In this document: in pieces, positions 17,882 to 30,597 of the stretch
How positions within the stretch are numbered: position 1 is the first letter of the stretch
Layout of the letters: each line of letters starts with the position of its first letter
Assembly (NCBI RefSeq): GCF_002563965.1
Contig: NZ_PDJF01000001.1
Span: 1,054,001-1,118,000 of the forward strand
Source: Corynebacterium renale
Lineage (GTDB): Bacteria > Actinomycetota > Actinomycetes > Mycobacteriales > Mycobacteriaceae
Length of the DNA: 64,000 nucleotides
Direction of reading: 5' to 3'
Position numbers and translations under genes: made by a program
Notes under the pieces: generated by a model
The model's database searches: none
What the model was told of the DNA's origin: nothing
Seen by the model: only the letters and a program-made list of their open reading frames with translations

Positions 17882-17893
17882 GGCGCCGCGCCG

Positions 17894-21203
<3,310 letters not shown>

Positions 21204-21207
<4 letters not shown>

Positions 21208-22565
21208 AGGTACTCCTGCAAACGGGGACGGATGCCGACGATAACGGCCACGATAGCGGCCACAGAGAGCAGGAGCACGGAAATGGAGAGGAACGTGGTG
21301 GCGGCGACACCTTCACCGACGAACGCGCGCCGGGTGGTGCGTGAGTCGTCGATAAGCTGGGCGAGTGCCCCGTCCAAGTCACGGAATGCGCTGGCCGCGG
21401 TGTCGCCGTGCTGCGTGGTCAGTCTGGTGGCCTCCTGGAAATCACCCCGGGCCAGGGCGCCCACCAGTTCGGTGTGCGCGTCCTCCCACGCGACGGTTGC
21501 TTCCCGGGCGGCGACCACGTCATCGTGAACCTTCGTCGTGGCTGCTTCATAGTCGTCGAGGGCGTGGGTGACCTGGCGGGTGGTGTTCCGGAAGGAGGCC
21601 TCCGCCTCCGCCAGGGTGTCGCGGCGCACCAACGCCAGGGTCTCCGTGGTGCGGGCCTGCTGGGCGGCGATTCGGGCATCGGTGAGCGCTTCCCACGGGG
21701 AGGCGGCCAGCTCGTAGCCGCGGGAGACTGCCTGCCACGCGAAGAAATTGGACGCGCCCACCCAACCCAGGGCCACCACCATGCACACGGTGGCCACCCC
21801 GAAGCCGGCGTTAAAACGACGCCGCGTCCGCCGCCACAACCACCACTGCGCCACCACCAAGAAACCGAAGGCGGCCACCAACCCGGAGAGCGGAACCCAC
21901 TGCGGTTTAGCCAGCCGGGACTGGTTTGCGGACACGGAGTGGCTGGTGCGGTCGAAGAGTTCCTCGGCGGCGGGGAGGATGTCCTCGCGCATCATCGCCG
22001 ACGCTTGCGTCAGGTACGCCACCGCCACCGGGTTCGCGGACCGGTGATTGGCGCGCGCCGTCTCGACGATGCCGGTGTACATGGGCAGGTCACGCTGGAT
22101 TGCCGCGATAAGTTCGGTGGCGCGCTGATCCCCGGAGCCCACCCAGGACGCTACTTGGGAGGCCGCGGTGCTGGCCTGCAGGATCGCGGACGTGTATTCG
22201 CGGTGCTGCTCCGGGCTAGCAGGCCCCACCTGCACCAGGGAAGAAGTGGCGATCGTGTCCGCCAAGGAAAGGGAGGTGTACAGGTTGTGCGCAGCGTAGG
22301 AAGTCGGTTCCGTGGTCTGTAAGAGTTCGGAGAGCGCAGTGTGGCGCGACGCCGTGGACACGCTCATGGAATAGCCGGCGGCGAAGATCGCGGCGCACAG
22401 CAGGAGGACCATGGTCAGCATCGTGCCGGGTGTGGTGCGGATGAAAGACCAGGTGGTTTTGAAATAATGGGCGGGAACTTCCCAGACGGAATTCCACCCC
22501 GACCGCGCCGGGCGGGACGCCGCCCCGGCGGGTTGGGTATGTGTCGAACCCGTAGCTGCCATCAT
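21204..22565 (-). CDS. glnX: Membrane signal transducer GlnX
   Basis: This 453-residue integral membrane protein is predicted to relay GlnH occupancy across the membrane to PknG. I see four transmembrane helices: one near residue 45-70, two in the middle separated by a short basic loop (WWLWRRTRRRFN) and one close to the C-terminus. Two long extracytoplasmic helical domains lie between them. The start is the ATG at 22565 because a TATGAT -10 ends 7 nt upstream; an upstream in-frame region to 22682 is unlikely to be translated. It is first in the glnX-glnH-pknG operon. Confidence 0.9.
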
Positions 22566-22603
22566 TTCAGTAATCATAGTCACAAGCAGGTCAGGAGTAC
22601 ACG

Positions 22604-22942
22604 ATGCCCAACCCCCCTTTCCCACGACGCTACGACTGTGGACACCACGGCGCAGGCCATGCCGTCTACCCCAACAGCGCACTGCGTGCCCAGGAACCTG
22701 GGGTGGGGTGGGAGAAGGTCACGGGCATTGCTTTCGACGGCGCCTTCATCACCTTCGACACCCCTAGTGGGCCGCATCGCGGCTGGCACCACGACTACGC
22801 CCTCCTGCGCGCGTACGTGAATCGCATCCCGGATGTGCAGTGGTGCCAGGACTATCGGCTCCTCGGTTTCGGCGGTACGAATCGGGTCTTAAGTATTGGG
22901 GAGACGGACGGTTCCGCGCGCTGTGGAACGCGACTACGCTAG
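22604..22942 (+). CDS. Hypothetical protein upstream of NUDIX gene
   Basis: This 112-residue reading frame starts with ATG after a CAGGAG ribosome-binding site and ends 5 bp before the NUDIX start. It is rich in His, Trp, Tyr and Arg (GPHRGWHHDYALLRAYVN) with no membrane segment. I do not recognise the family. The last 30 codons contain the -10 box of the next gene and look less protein-like, so the C-terminus may be poorly conserved. Confidence 0.5.
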   Translation: MPNPPFPRRYDCGHHGAGHAVYPNSALRAQEPGVGWEKVTGIAFDGAFITFDTPSGPHRGWHHDYALLRAYVNRIPDVQWCQDYRLLGFGGTNRVLSIGETDGSARCGTRLR

Positions 22943-22947
22943 GGCCC

Positions 22948-23403
22948 ATGATCGGCGACGGCAACGGATGGAATGACGGCCCCGAGGGACAGAAAGTCTG
23001 GGGAAAGTACGGGGCGGCGGGATTGCTGCTCGTCGCGGAAGGTAAATACGTGCTCCTGCAGCACCGGGCGGAGTGGACGAACCAGGGCGGTACCTGGGCG
23101 CTTCCGGGTGGGGCCCGCGATTCCCACGAAACTGCGGCCGAGGCAGCGGTGCGTGAAGCGATAGAGGAAACGGAGATCGACCCGGCCAACGTCACCGTGG
23201 TGGGCGAGAAAGTCACGGCAGGTCCCGGCCCGACGGGGTGGACGTACACTACCGTGCTGGCGCGGTGCGAAAAGCGGCTTTCCACGACCGCGAACGCGGA
23301 GTCTTTGGAGTTGCGTTGGGTGCCGCTAGGGGACGTCGATAAGCTGCCTCTGCTGCCGGCCTTTGGTGCGTCGTGGCCTGATCTTTTGCTGTGGGCTTCC
23401 TGA
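22948..23403 (+). CDS. NUDIX hydrolase
   Basis: This 151-residue MutT-like phosphohydrolase acts on a nucleoside diphosphate linked to another moiety; the exact substrate is unknown. The NUDIX box is present around residues 56-78: a Gly, then Glu five residues later, then REAIEET; the usual Gly after EE is Thr. The start is ATG 22948, since TACGCT ends 7 nt upstream; a longer in-frame start would overlap the upstream gene. Confidence 0.9.
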   Translation: MIGDGNGWNDGPEGQKVWGKYGAAGLLLVAEGKYVLLQHRAEWTNQGGTWALPGGARDSHETAAEAAVREAIEETEIDPANVTVVGEKVTAGPGPTGWTYTTVLARCEKRLSTTANAESLELRWVPLGDVDKLPLLPAFGASWPDLLLWAS

Positions 23404-23445
23404 AAACCCTACCCTGCGCGTTTGTGCTCACGTAGGGTGGGCAGG

Positions 23446-24378
23446 GTGATTGAATGTCAAGGACTGACCAAAACGTACGGGAAGGTCACCGCTGTTAGCG
23501 ACCTTTCCTTTAGCGTCAAACCCGGGGTGGTCACCGGGTTCCTCGGGCCGAACGGTTCGGGCAAATCCACCACGATGCGCATGATCGTCGGCCTGGATAA
23601 CCCCACCGCGGGCACCGCGACCATCGGGGGTAAGCGGTATCACGAACTCAAGCACCCACTGCGCGAAGTAGGGGCGCTTCTCGACGCCAAGGCGGTCCAC
23701 CCGAACCGCACAGCAGCAAACCACCTGAAGTGGATCGCCGCCTCCAACGGCATTCCTGCCAGCCGTGTGGATGAAGTCCTGGTGCTTGTGGGGCTATCCG
23801 ACGTCGCCGGCAAGAAAGCTGGCGGCTTCTCCCTGGGCATGAGCCAACGCTTGGGACTCGCGAGCGCCTTGCTCGGCGACCCGCACACCGTGCTTCTCGA
23901 CGAACCCGTCAACGGCCTCGACCCCGAAGGCATCCGCTGGGTACGTGGCCTGATGCAACAACTCGCCCGGGAGGGGCGCACCGTGCTCGTGTCCTCCCAC
24001 CTGCTCTCCGAGATGGCGCAAACCGCCGAAGACCTCGTGGTCATTGGCCGGGGCCGGCTCATCGCCGAAACCTCGGTGCGTGACTTTATCGCCGCCAACT
24101 CCGGTACGTCCGTGACTGTGCGCGCCCGCGAAATTGATGCCCTCGAGGTTGGCTTCCGCGAAGAAGGCCTCGACGTCACTCGCGCCGTTGACGCCGACGG
24201 CCGGCCCACCCTCCGCATCGCCGACGCCACCAGCGACGATGTCGGCCTGCTCGCCTTCTCCCTCGGCGTGCCGCTGACGGAGCTGACCGAAACCCACGCT
24301 TCTTTGGAAGAGGCGTACATGACATCGACGGGCGACGCCGTCCAGTACCAGTCCCAGCAGATGGAGGGCACCAAGTGA
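23446..24378 (+). CDS. ABC transporter ATP-binding protein
   Basis: This 310-residue ATPase of the DrrA/CcmA-type export class drives the permease encoded next. Walker A GPNGSGKST is near residue 37, the signature LGMSQRLGLASALLG near 128 and Walker B VLLDEPVNG near 148, followed by HLLSEMAQTAEDLVVIG. A C-terminal extension of about 90 residues is typical of multidrug or lipid exporters. GTG 23446 follows a TAGGGT box by 7 nt (leaderless). The stop overlaps the permease start as GTGA. Confidence 0.94.
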   Translation: MIECQGLTKTYGKVTAVSDLSFSVKPGVVTGFLGPNGSGKSTTMRMIVGLDNPTAGTATIGGKRYHELKHPLREVGALLDAKAVHPNRTAANHLKWIAASNGIPASRVDEVLVLVGLSDVAGKKAGGFSLGMSQRLGLASALLGDPHTVLLDEPVNGLDPEGIRWVRGLMQQLAREGRTVLVSSHLLSEMAQTAEDLVVIGRGRLIAETSVRDFIAANSGTSVTVRAREIDALEVGFREEGLDVTRAVDADGRPTLRIADATSDDVGLLAFSLGVPLTELTETHASLEEAYMTSTGDAVQYQSQQMEGTK

Positions 24379-25139
24379 ACGCTATAAAAGCTGAATGGGT
24401 CAAACTGTCCACCACGAAATCCCTGTGGTTGACCAGCGGTCTTATCCTCCTCTTCGCAGTCTTCATCGGCTGGTTGAGCGGCCAGAGCTACGGCCAAGCT
24501 AACCCTGAGTTGGGCTTTGACTTGGGTCCTTTGCGCCCCGGCGTGGTTGTGGAGTCGCTGCGGCAAATGGTTATCATCGTGGTGATTATCCAGGCTGCCA
24601 TGCTTTTCACCACCGAAAACCGGTACGGACTGCAGCGCACCACCTACCTGGGCACGCCCAACCGGTGGCAGGTGGCCTTGGCCAAGGTAGTCCTGTACTC
24701 CGTGATTACCGCGGTGCTGAGCTTCCTGGCGTGGATCATCGCGGCCGTGTTGGCAAACGCGCTCGCCGCTGAGGGGCGGGGATTCGAACTCGGCAGCGCG
24801 GATTCCGTGCGCGCCATGTGGGCCTTCCCGCTGGCTATGGTGCTTGTGGTGGTCTTCAGCCAGGGTATTGCCATGCTCTTGCGCCACACGGCAGGTGCCG
24901 TCACGCTGATCCTGGGTTGGGCGATCGCCTTGGAAAACGTGGTGTCTTTCCTTCCCGGAATCGGGCCGAAGGTGGTCGACTGGATGCCGTTTAAGCGCCT
25001 GACCTACTTTGTGACCGAAAGCCAGCCCCTGTTCTCTTCGAGCACGTGGGAAGTGTGGCCCAGCTTGGCGTACTTCACTGCGTGGGCGGTGGGCCTCTTC
25101 GCGGTGGGCACGTTCGTCACCATGAAGCGCGACGCTTAA
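24375..25139 (+). CDS. ABC transporter permease
   Basis: This 254-residue ABC-2 type membrane subunit has six hydrophobic segments: near residue 17-32, 55-78, 100-125, 140-160, 170-190 and 222-245. It begins MNAIKAEWVKLSTTKS, the amphipathic start seen in many export permeases. Translation is coupled to the ATPase by a 4-bp overlap. The cargo is unknown. The stop overlaps the convergent Na/Pi gene stop in a TTAA tetramer. Confidence 0.9.
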   Translation: MNAIKAEWVKLSTTKSLWLTSGLILLFAVFIGWLSGQSYGQANPELGFDLGPLRPGVVVESLRQMVIIVVIIQAAMLFTTENRYGLQRTTYLGTPNRWQVALAKVVLYSVITAVLSFLAWIIAAVLANALAAEGRGFELGSADSVRAMWAFPLAMVLVVVFSQGIAMLLRHTAGAVTLILGWAIALENVVSFLPGIGPKVVDWMPFKRLTYFVTESQPLFSSSTWEVWPSLAYFTAWAVGLFAVGTFVTMKRDA

Positions 25140-26353
25140 GAATTCCAGGCGCCAATCCCCAACACTGCCAGGGGAGCGGCCACGTACAGGGCCGCGAACA
25201 GCGCTACGGTGACGGGAACGTTGCGTGCAGCGAAGCGCCCAAACTGGCGTGCTATACGGCGGATCTGCGTCCGCAAAGCCGGCACGCTAAAGAACACGAT
25301 CGCGCCCACCAGGTTGAACAGGATGTGCACCAGGGCGGCCTGGATCGCGAACGTTCCCAACGCCCCAGGCACCGCGATAGCCGTGATGAACGCGCCGACC
25401 GTAGTACCCAGGTTCGCGCCCACGATGATGTTGAACAGTTCGCGGCGGCGGATCGTCTTCGCGGCAGCAAACGGGACCGTGGTAGAAATCGTGACCGCCG
25501 ACGCCTGCACCACGACCGTGGCAAGGAAGCCGGTGGCGAAACCGGAGGCCGTGCTGGCACCAAACATGGATTCCAGCACGGTCTTTGTCGTCGCAGCGAA
25601 CAGGGTCTGAATCAGCGAACTCATAACCCGCAGCGCCGTCCACACCATCGCTGTGCCCAAAAGGATGGCGATGAGGCCGGCGAGGCGGACGTCGAAAAGC
25701 GAACCGAGCAGCCCGTCAGTTCCCACCGCACCGATCAATGGTTCGAGGAGCCGATCCATGGCGAAAGCGGGGACCTCGATGGCGTCCATGAACTCGAGGC
25801 CCTGCGCAATCGCGGCCGAAAGCCTTTCCAGAGGGCGAAACAGCAGCTCAAGGGGGAAGAGCACCGCCACGAGGGACAGGTTGAACAGCAGGTGCATGCT
25901 CGAACCGGAGAGCGCGCGGCGCAGGTGCTCATGCTTATCCGCGAAACTCAGGGAGGCCATAAGCGGGGTGATGGTGGTGCCGATGTTCGCGCCCATGATC
26001 ACGGGAATCGCGACCTCCACCGACATCGCACCCGTGCCTACTGCCGCGATGACTAGGGCGGTCGTCGTCGTGGAGGACTGCACCAGCGCGGTGACCACAA
26101 CGCCCAACGCCAGGCCCAAGATCGGGTGCACGGCCAGGGAGACGGCCTGATTTATATATCCCGCCCCGGCCCCATACACGCCGTCGATGATCAAGTAGAC
26201 CCCCACGAACAGTGCGCACACCGATACGAGAACGCCCAACCACCGGATTACGCGGCCCGGGGTAGACAGCAGGACCATGTCCTCGGAAGCAGGAATGTCT
26301 TTGGGGTTGACGGAGTGTTGGGTCCCCAGCGGGGAGGTGGGCACTAACGCCAT
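25136..26353 (-). CDS. Na+/phosphate cotransporter family protein
   Basis: This 405-residue membrane protein of the NptA/PhoU-less Na/Pi-II family takes up or exports phosphate with sodium. The two inverted repeats carry the family motifs: VQSSTTTTALVIAAVG in the first and VVQASAVTISTTVPFA in the second, with matching GANIGTTITP and GANLGTTVGA segments. About eight hydrophobic helices are visible. ATG 26353 has GGGAGG 6-8 nt upstream; a TTG two codons earlier is less likely. It faces the ABC permease tail to tail. Confidence 0.9.
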   Translation of the reverse strand: MALVPTSPLGTQHSVNPKDIPASEDMVLLSTPGRVIRWLGVLVSVCALFVGVYLIIDGVYGAGAGYINQAVSLAVHPILGLALGVVVTALVQSSTTTTALVIAAVGTGAMSVEVAIPVIMGANIGTTITPLMASLSFADKHEHLRRALSGSSMHLLFNLSLVAVLFPLELLFRPLERLSAAIAQGLEFMDAIEVPAFAMDRLLEPLIGAVGTDGLLGSLFDVRLAGLIAILLGTAMVWTALRVMSSLIQTLFAATTKTVLESMFGASTASGFATGFLATVVVQASAVTISTTVPFAAAKTIRRRELFNIIVGANLGTTVGAFITAIAVPGALGTFAIQAALVHILFNLVGAIVFFSVPALRTQIRRIARQFGRFAARNVPVTVALFAALYVAAPLAVLGIGAWNS

Positions 26354-26436
26354 GAACAACCTCCCTGCTCGTAGACCTAAAACTAGGTTAAGTCTAGCGA
26401 TGGGCTAGGTGAACCGGAAATGGCGGGCAGGTGCCT

Positions 26437-27924
26437 TTACTGCAATGCCGACGTCAGGCGCATCACATTATCGACGTAGCGGCGGCCCCAACCACGCTCG
26501 TTCCACCGCTCCAAGGTCAGTTCGGGGCTCACGGCAAGGTATGCCGCGGCGGTCTCGTTGAGTTGGGTGATCAGGTTGCCGCGCGCCACCATGAGTGAGA
26601 CTTCGTAGTTCAGCCCGAAGCTGCGCATGTCCATGTTCGAGGATCCCACCACCGCAAGCGGGGATAATTCCGGGTTGTCGGGGTCGGTGATAACGAACTT
26701 GGAGTGCAGGATGTACGGCTTGGGGAACTGGTAAATCTTCACGCCCGCCTCCAGGAGTGCCTGGTAGTAGGAGGATTGGGCGTGGTTGACCATGAACTGG
26801 TCGGAGGCTTCGCCGACGAGGAGTTCCACGCGCACCCCGCGGTAGCAGGCGGTGGTCACGGCGTCGAGCATGGACTCGTCGGGGATGAAGTACGGGGAGC
26901 ACATGACCAGGCGTTCTTTGGCGTGGTGGATGATCGAGTTGAACATGCGCAGGTTCGGCTCGGTGGAATAACCCGGGCCGGAGGGCACCAACTGGACGAT
27001 ATTGTCGCTGGAGGTGTCATCTTCGGGGATTTCGGGTTCCTGGTAGTGGTCGGTGACGTCGAGAAGCTCTTCGGATTCGCTGTACCAGTCCACCGAGAAG
27101 ATCATGTTCATGGAGTCCACGATGGGGCCTTCGAGTTCCACCATGGTGTCGATCCACTGGCGGCCGGCGCGCTTGTGGTTTTTCATCACGTAGCCGCGTT
27201 CGATCATGTTGAAGGAACCCAGGAAGCCGGTTTCGCCGTCGATGATGAGCATTTTGCGGTGATTACGCAGGTCGGGGCGGCGGAAGCGTCCGCGCCACGG
27301 GGCGAGGGGCAGCATCTCGTAGGTCTGCACCCCGATTGCTTCCAGGCGTTTCTTCAGCTTGGAGGATTTGGGGTATTTGAAGGACCCGATTTGGTCGAAC
27401 ATGTAGCGTACGGTCACGCCGCGTTCGACTGCGCGTTTGCAGGCTTGGAAGAATTGGTCGGTGGTGTCGTCCCACACGGTGATATAGATTTCCGCGTGCA
27501 CGAACTCTTGTGCCTCGTCGACGGCCTCGGCCATGCGCGCGATCGTGGCGTTGTAGTCGGTCCACACGCCTTTATTCTTTCCGACGACCGCCGGCAGGTT
27601 GGTCAGCGACCGGTTGAGCTTGAACAGGGACTCGATCTCCGGGGTGAAGTTCGCGCCCTCGGGGTAGTCGGGGACGTCTGCCTGCACGTCTTCGATCATG
27701 GCGTTGGCTTCACGCTGGATGCGGTGCCGGCGCCGGGACACGTAGGGCGAACCCATGATGAGGAACAGGGGCAGGCCGATGAACGGGATCAGCAGGATGG
27801 CCAGCAGCCACGCCGTCGATGAGGATGGCTTGCGTCCCTCCGGCACGTAGCCGATGGCAAAAATTTTGATGCCATAATCCAGAATCAGGCCGATGGCCTG
27901 CCACGTATCAATGTTCCAACTCAC
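26437..27924 (-). CDS. cls: Cardiolipin synthase
   Basis: This 495-residue phospholipase D superfamily enzyme makes cardiolipin from phosphatidylglycerol at the membrane. Two N-terminal transmembrane helices are followed by two HKD motifs: HRKMLIID with GSFNMIERGY, and HSKFVITD with GSSNMDMRSF. The length is as expected for bacterial Cls. GTG 27924 lies 10 bp from the xthA stop, so cls may be read from the upstream xthA transcript. It is possible that the enzyme is a related PLD-type synthase. Confidence 0.93.
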   Translation of the reverse strand: MSWNIDTWQAIGLILDYGIKIFAIGYVPEGRKPSSSTAWLLAILLIPFIGLPLFLIMGSPYVSRRRHRIQREANAMIEDVQADVPDYPEGANFTPEIESLFKLNRSLTNLPAVVGKNKGVWTDYNATIARMAEAVDEAQEFVHAEIYITVWDDTTDQFFQACKRAVERGVTVRYMFDQIGSFKYPKSSKLKKRLEAIGVQTYEMLPLAPWRGRFRRPDLRNHRKMLIIDGETGFLGSFNMIERGYVMKNHKRAGRQWIDTMVELEGPIVDSMNMIFSVDWYSESEELLDVTDHYQEPEIPEDDTSSDNIVQLVPSGPGYSTEPNLRMFNSIIHHAKERLVMCSPYFIPDESMLDAVTTACYRGVRVELLVGEASDQFMVNHAQSSYYQALLEAGVKIYQFPKPYILHSKFVITDPDNPELSPLAVVGSSNMDMRSFGLNYEVSLMVARGNLITQLNETAAAYLAVSPELTLERWNERGWGRRYVDNVMRLTSALQ

Positions 27925-27934
27925 GGTGCGGGGG

Positions 27935-28759
27935 TTACCTCACCGAGTCAAAGTCTGGTGCGAACTCATAATCCACGACGACGGGCGCGTGGTCGGAGGC
28001 GCCCTTGCCGGAGCGTTCGTCCACATCCACGAACCCGGCCTTCGCTTCGGCGGCGAGGCGCTCGGAAGCCAGTTGGAAGTCGATGCGCATGCCCTCATTC
28101 TTGCCGAAGCGCCCGGCTTTGTAGTCCCAGTACGTGTACTTCTGGGATTCGGTAAAACCGCGGGTGACTTCGGTTAATCCGGTTTCTTCCAGGGCTTGGA
28201 AAGCGGCGCGTTCCGGTTCGGTGACGTGGGTGAGGCCTTCGAAGACGGTGATGTCCCAGACGTCCTCGTCGCGGGGTGCGATGTTGAAGTCGCCGGTGAG
28301 CAGGAGCCGCCGGGCCGGTTCGGCCGCGAGTTGCCTCTCGACGTAATCGCGCAGCGTGTACAACCACCGGATTTTATAGTCGTAGTGGCGGTCAGCGATC
28401 TCACGGCCATTGGGCACGTACAGGGACCACACCTCCACGCCACCACACGTAGCGCCGACCGCTCGAGCTTCGGGGGCCTGCTCTTTAGCCGGATCTTTTG
28501 CGAAGCCCGGCTGGTTGGGGAAGCCCACGTGGACGTCGTCAAGCCCTACCCGGGAGATGATCGCCACACCGTTCCACTGCGAGTAGCCGACGTGCGCGAC
28601 CTCGTAGCCGGCGTCCTCGAAGGCGGCGAACGGGAAGTTTGTGTCGGTGCACTTGGTTTCCTGCACCGTCAGCACGTCCACATCGTGGCGGTCCAGGAAC
28701 GCGAGCATGCGCTCCTCACGAGCACGGGCAGAGTTAACGTTCCAGGTTGCGATGCGCAT
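27935..28759 (-). CDS. xthA: Exonuclease III
   Basis: This 274-residue AP endonuclease/3'-5' exonuclease acts in base excision repair. The EEP fold motifs are present: WNVNSARAR at the N-terminus, QETKCTD near 38, LYVPNGRE near 107, GDFNIAPRDEDVWD near 155, RIDFQLAS near 235 and ASDHAPVVVD near 260. ATG 28759 follows a TAGACT -10 by 7 nt; that box lies inside the 3' end of the upstream acetyltransferase gene. The xthA-GNAT-def order matches the mycobacterial Rv0427c-Rv0429c neighbourhood. Confidence 0.96.
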   Translation of the reverse strand: MRIATWNVNSARAREERMLAFLDRHDVDVLTVQETKCTDTNFPFAAFEDAGYEVAHVGYSQWNGVAIISRVGLDDVHVGFPNQPGFAKDPAKEQAPEARAVGATCGGVEVWSLYVPNGREIADRHYDYKIRWLYTLRDYVERQLAAEPARRLLLTGDFNIAPRDEDVWDITVFEGLTHVTEPERAAFQALEETGLTEVTRGFTESQKYTYWDYKAGRFGKNEGMRIDFQLASERLAAEAKAGFVDVDERSGKGASDHAPVVVDYEFAPDFDSVR

Positions 28760-28769
28760 ACGCGACAGT

Positions 28770-29780
28770 CTAGCGGGAAATTTCGTGCGCGTACCGGACG
28801 CGGTGGTGCTCCACGAAACCGGCCTTCTCGTATACGGACACCGCGCCTGTATTAGAAGCGAGCACGTGCAAGTAGGCACGCCCCGCCCCACGGGACTGTC
28901 CCCAGCCCACAACGTGCTGCACAATGGCTTTCCCAAGGCCGCGGCCGCGTTCAGTTTCGGCGACCTCCACAGCGGAGAGTCCCAGCCACTGGGTTTCGTC
29001 CGGGCTTTCGGTAATGGTGGCACGCGTGATGGCAACCACCTGGCCGGTAGGCGAGAAGATGGTCCCAAACGCCAGGGTGCCCTCGATGGTGGAGTGCAGG
29101 AGGCGCAGCGCTTTCGGGGGCAGGGGCGTGCCACGGAAGTGGTAGAGGGCTAACCACTCGTCGGTCGGTTCGTCCAGGACATCGAAGCGGTAGCCTGCGG
29201 GCAAAGTGGCCGGCCCCTCGGCTGAGTCGAGGGTGAGAGCCATCGCGAGAATTTCGTCGGAGAGGCGCCAGCGGTCCGGATGGGCGTCGACAAGCTGTTG
29301 TGCCCCACGGCCGATCCGTTCGGGGATGGCCAGGATGACGGGCTCGCGGTGGGCGTCGTAGAACGCCTGGATTTCGGGGAGGGGCACGGGCTCGAAGCCT
29401 GCCGACGGGCCAAGCGGGATGGCCGAGTTGGAACGCTCCGTAATCGAGTCGCCTTGGCGGAGCAGCCAGCTCCCGTTGCTGCTCCACGTGTGGTCGTGGC
29501 CGGGGAAGGCCAGCGCGGCCGCGTGTTCGAGGTGTCGGATGTCGGCGGTGCGGACGGTGCGCGCGGGCATCCGCCGCACGATCACGATGAGTTCGGCCGG
29601 CACTTCGATGGCCTCTTCGTCAGAGGGCCAGCCGCCGACTTTCTGCGGGCGGACCACGAGGGGGTCTACCTGCACGACGTGCCCGATGATGTCCCCGACC
29701 AGACCGGGGGTGTTCGGCAGCTTGCGGCGGACCACGATCCGGTCGCCGACCTCGTAGCTTTGGGAGCGGAAGAACCCCAT
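28770..29780 (-). CDS. GNAT acetyltransferase with N-terminal SH3-like domain
   Basis: This 336-residue protein matches the mycobacterial Rv0428c position. The first 65 residues look like a small beta-barrel (EVGDRIVVRRKL, DIIGHVVQVDPLVVRP), and the C-terminal third is a GNAT fold: VAITRATI, GLSAVEVAETERGRGLGKAIVQHVV (acetyl-CoA loop) and NTGAVSVYEKAGF. The substrate is unknown. It is one base apart from def and upstream of xthA on the same strand. Confidence 0.88.
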   Translation of the reverse strand: MGFFRSQSYEVGDRIVVRRKLPNTPGLVGDIIGHVVQVDPLVVRPQKVGGWPSDEEAIEVPAELIVIVRRMPARTVRTADIRHLEHAAALAFPGHDHTWSSNGSWLLRQGDSITERSNSAIPLGPSAGFEPVPLPEIQAFYDAHREPVILAIPERIGRGAQQLVDAHPDRWRLSDEILAMALTLDSAEGPATLPAGYRFDVLDEPTDEWLALYHFRGTPLPPKALRLLHSTIEGTLAFGTIFSPTGQVVAITRATITESPDETQWLGLSAVEVAETERGRGLGKAIVQHVVGWGQSRGAGRAYLHVLASNTGAVSVYEKAGFVEHHRVRYAHEISR

Positions 29781-29781
29781 A

Positions 29782-30363
29782 TTATTCGTCGTGGCCGAAT
29801 GGGTCGCGGTCGACGCCAGGCATCCACGTGTTCCCGGCGTGGTCCCAGCCGTTGGCCTTCACTGCGCGCTTGGCTTGGCGCTTGTAGCGGCCGGTCAGAA
29901 CGTCGAGGTAGACGAAGCCGTCGAGGTGGCCCACTTCGTGTTGGAAGCAGCGGGCTAGGAAGCCTTCGCCTTCGGCCGAGATTTCGTTGCCCTCAAGGTC
30001 GTAGCCGGTGACCTTGGCGTAGTGGGCGCGCCCGGTGGGGAAGCCTTCGCCTGGGACGGAGAGGCAGCCTTCGTCGTCGGAGCCGTCGGAGGCCGGCATG
30101 GTTTTGGGGACTTCGCTGGTCTCGAGCTCGGGGTTGATGAAGTAGCCGCGGTGCCAGTGGCCTTCGTCGTCGGGGCAGTTGTAGACGAAGATGCGCAGGC
30201 TCAAGCCGATTTGGTTGGCTGCAAGTCCGACGCCGTTTGCTACCTTCATGGTTTCAAACATGTCGTCGATAAGTTCTGTGTACTGGGAGTATGGTTCCTC
30301 CGCGCGGGCGGTGGGGTTGTGCAGTACAGGGTCTCCGTAAATAACGATTGGGCGCACAGTCAT
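29782..30363 (-). CDS. def: Peptide deformylase
   Basis: This 193-residue metalloenzyme removes the N-formyl group from new proteins. All three motifs are present: [10 protein letters not shown] at 44-53, EGCLS at 98-102 and HEVGH at 142-146, the last two giving the Cys/His/His metal ligands. A 20-residue acidic/Ser insertion (about 84-97) precedes motif 2, as in some actinobacterial enzymes. The ATG is 7 nt from a TACACT -10 on the minus strand, part of a shared divergent promoter. Confidence 0.96.
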   Translation of the reverse strand: MTVRPIVIYGDPVLHNPTARAEEPYSQYTELIDDMFETMKVANGVGLAANQIGLSLRIFVYNCPDDEGHWHRGYFINPELETSEVPKTMPASDGSDDEGCLSVPGEGFPTGRAHYAKVTGYDLEGNEISAEGEGFLARCFQHEVGHLDGFVYLDVLTGRYKRQAKRAVKANGWDHAGNTWMPGVDRDPFGHDE

Positions 30364-30367
30364 GGCT

Positions 30368-30376
30368 TACAGTGTA
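30368..30376. promoter_or_regulatory. Overlapping divergent leaderless promoters (def / DUF3263)
   Basis: The nonamer TACAGTGTA carries the plus-strand -10 TACAGT (30368-30373), 6 nt from GTG 30380, and the minus-strand -10 TACACT (30376-30371), 7 nt from the def ATG 30363. The two start codons are only 16 bp apart. Confidence 0.75.
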
Positions 30377-30379
30377 AAC

Positions 30380-30583
30380 GTGTCTTTGTCTGACTTCGAT
30401 GACCGCCTCCTGCAACTGGCCGCCGGCCGCCCGTCGGAGGAGCGGATTCGCGCCGAGCTGGGTGTGAGTGCTGTGCGTTTTTACCAGCGCCTCAATTCGC
30501 TTCTCGACGACGCTTGCGCCCTAGAGGCCTATCCCTCCCTAGTGATGCGCCTGCGCCGTTTACGCGACACACCCCAAATGTGA
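30380..30583 (+). CDS. DUF3263 family small protein
   Basis: This 67-residue protein corresponds to mycobacterial Rv0430 by position and by the pattern DFDDRLLQLAAGRPSEERIRAEL, then VRFYQRLNSLLDD. It looks like a small helix-turn-helix-type DNA-binding protein, but no target is known. GTG 30380 is chosen because the -10 box TACAGT ends 6 nt before it; an ATG at 30362 overlaps that box and the def start. Confidence 0.85.
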   Translation: MSLSDFDDRLLQLAAGRPSEERIRAELGVSAVRFYQRLNSLLDDACALEAYPSLVMRLRRLRDTPQM

Positions 30584-30597
30584 CTAGAGTTGCTGGT

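Noticed and set aside
27935..29134. 399-aa version of exonuclease III
   Set aside because: The first 125 codons overlap the acetyltransferase gene out of frame; MRIATWNVNS at 28759 is the real start.
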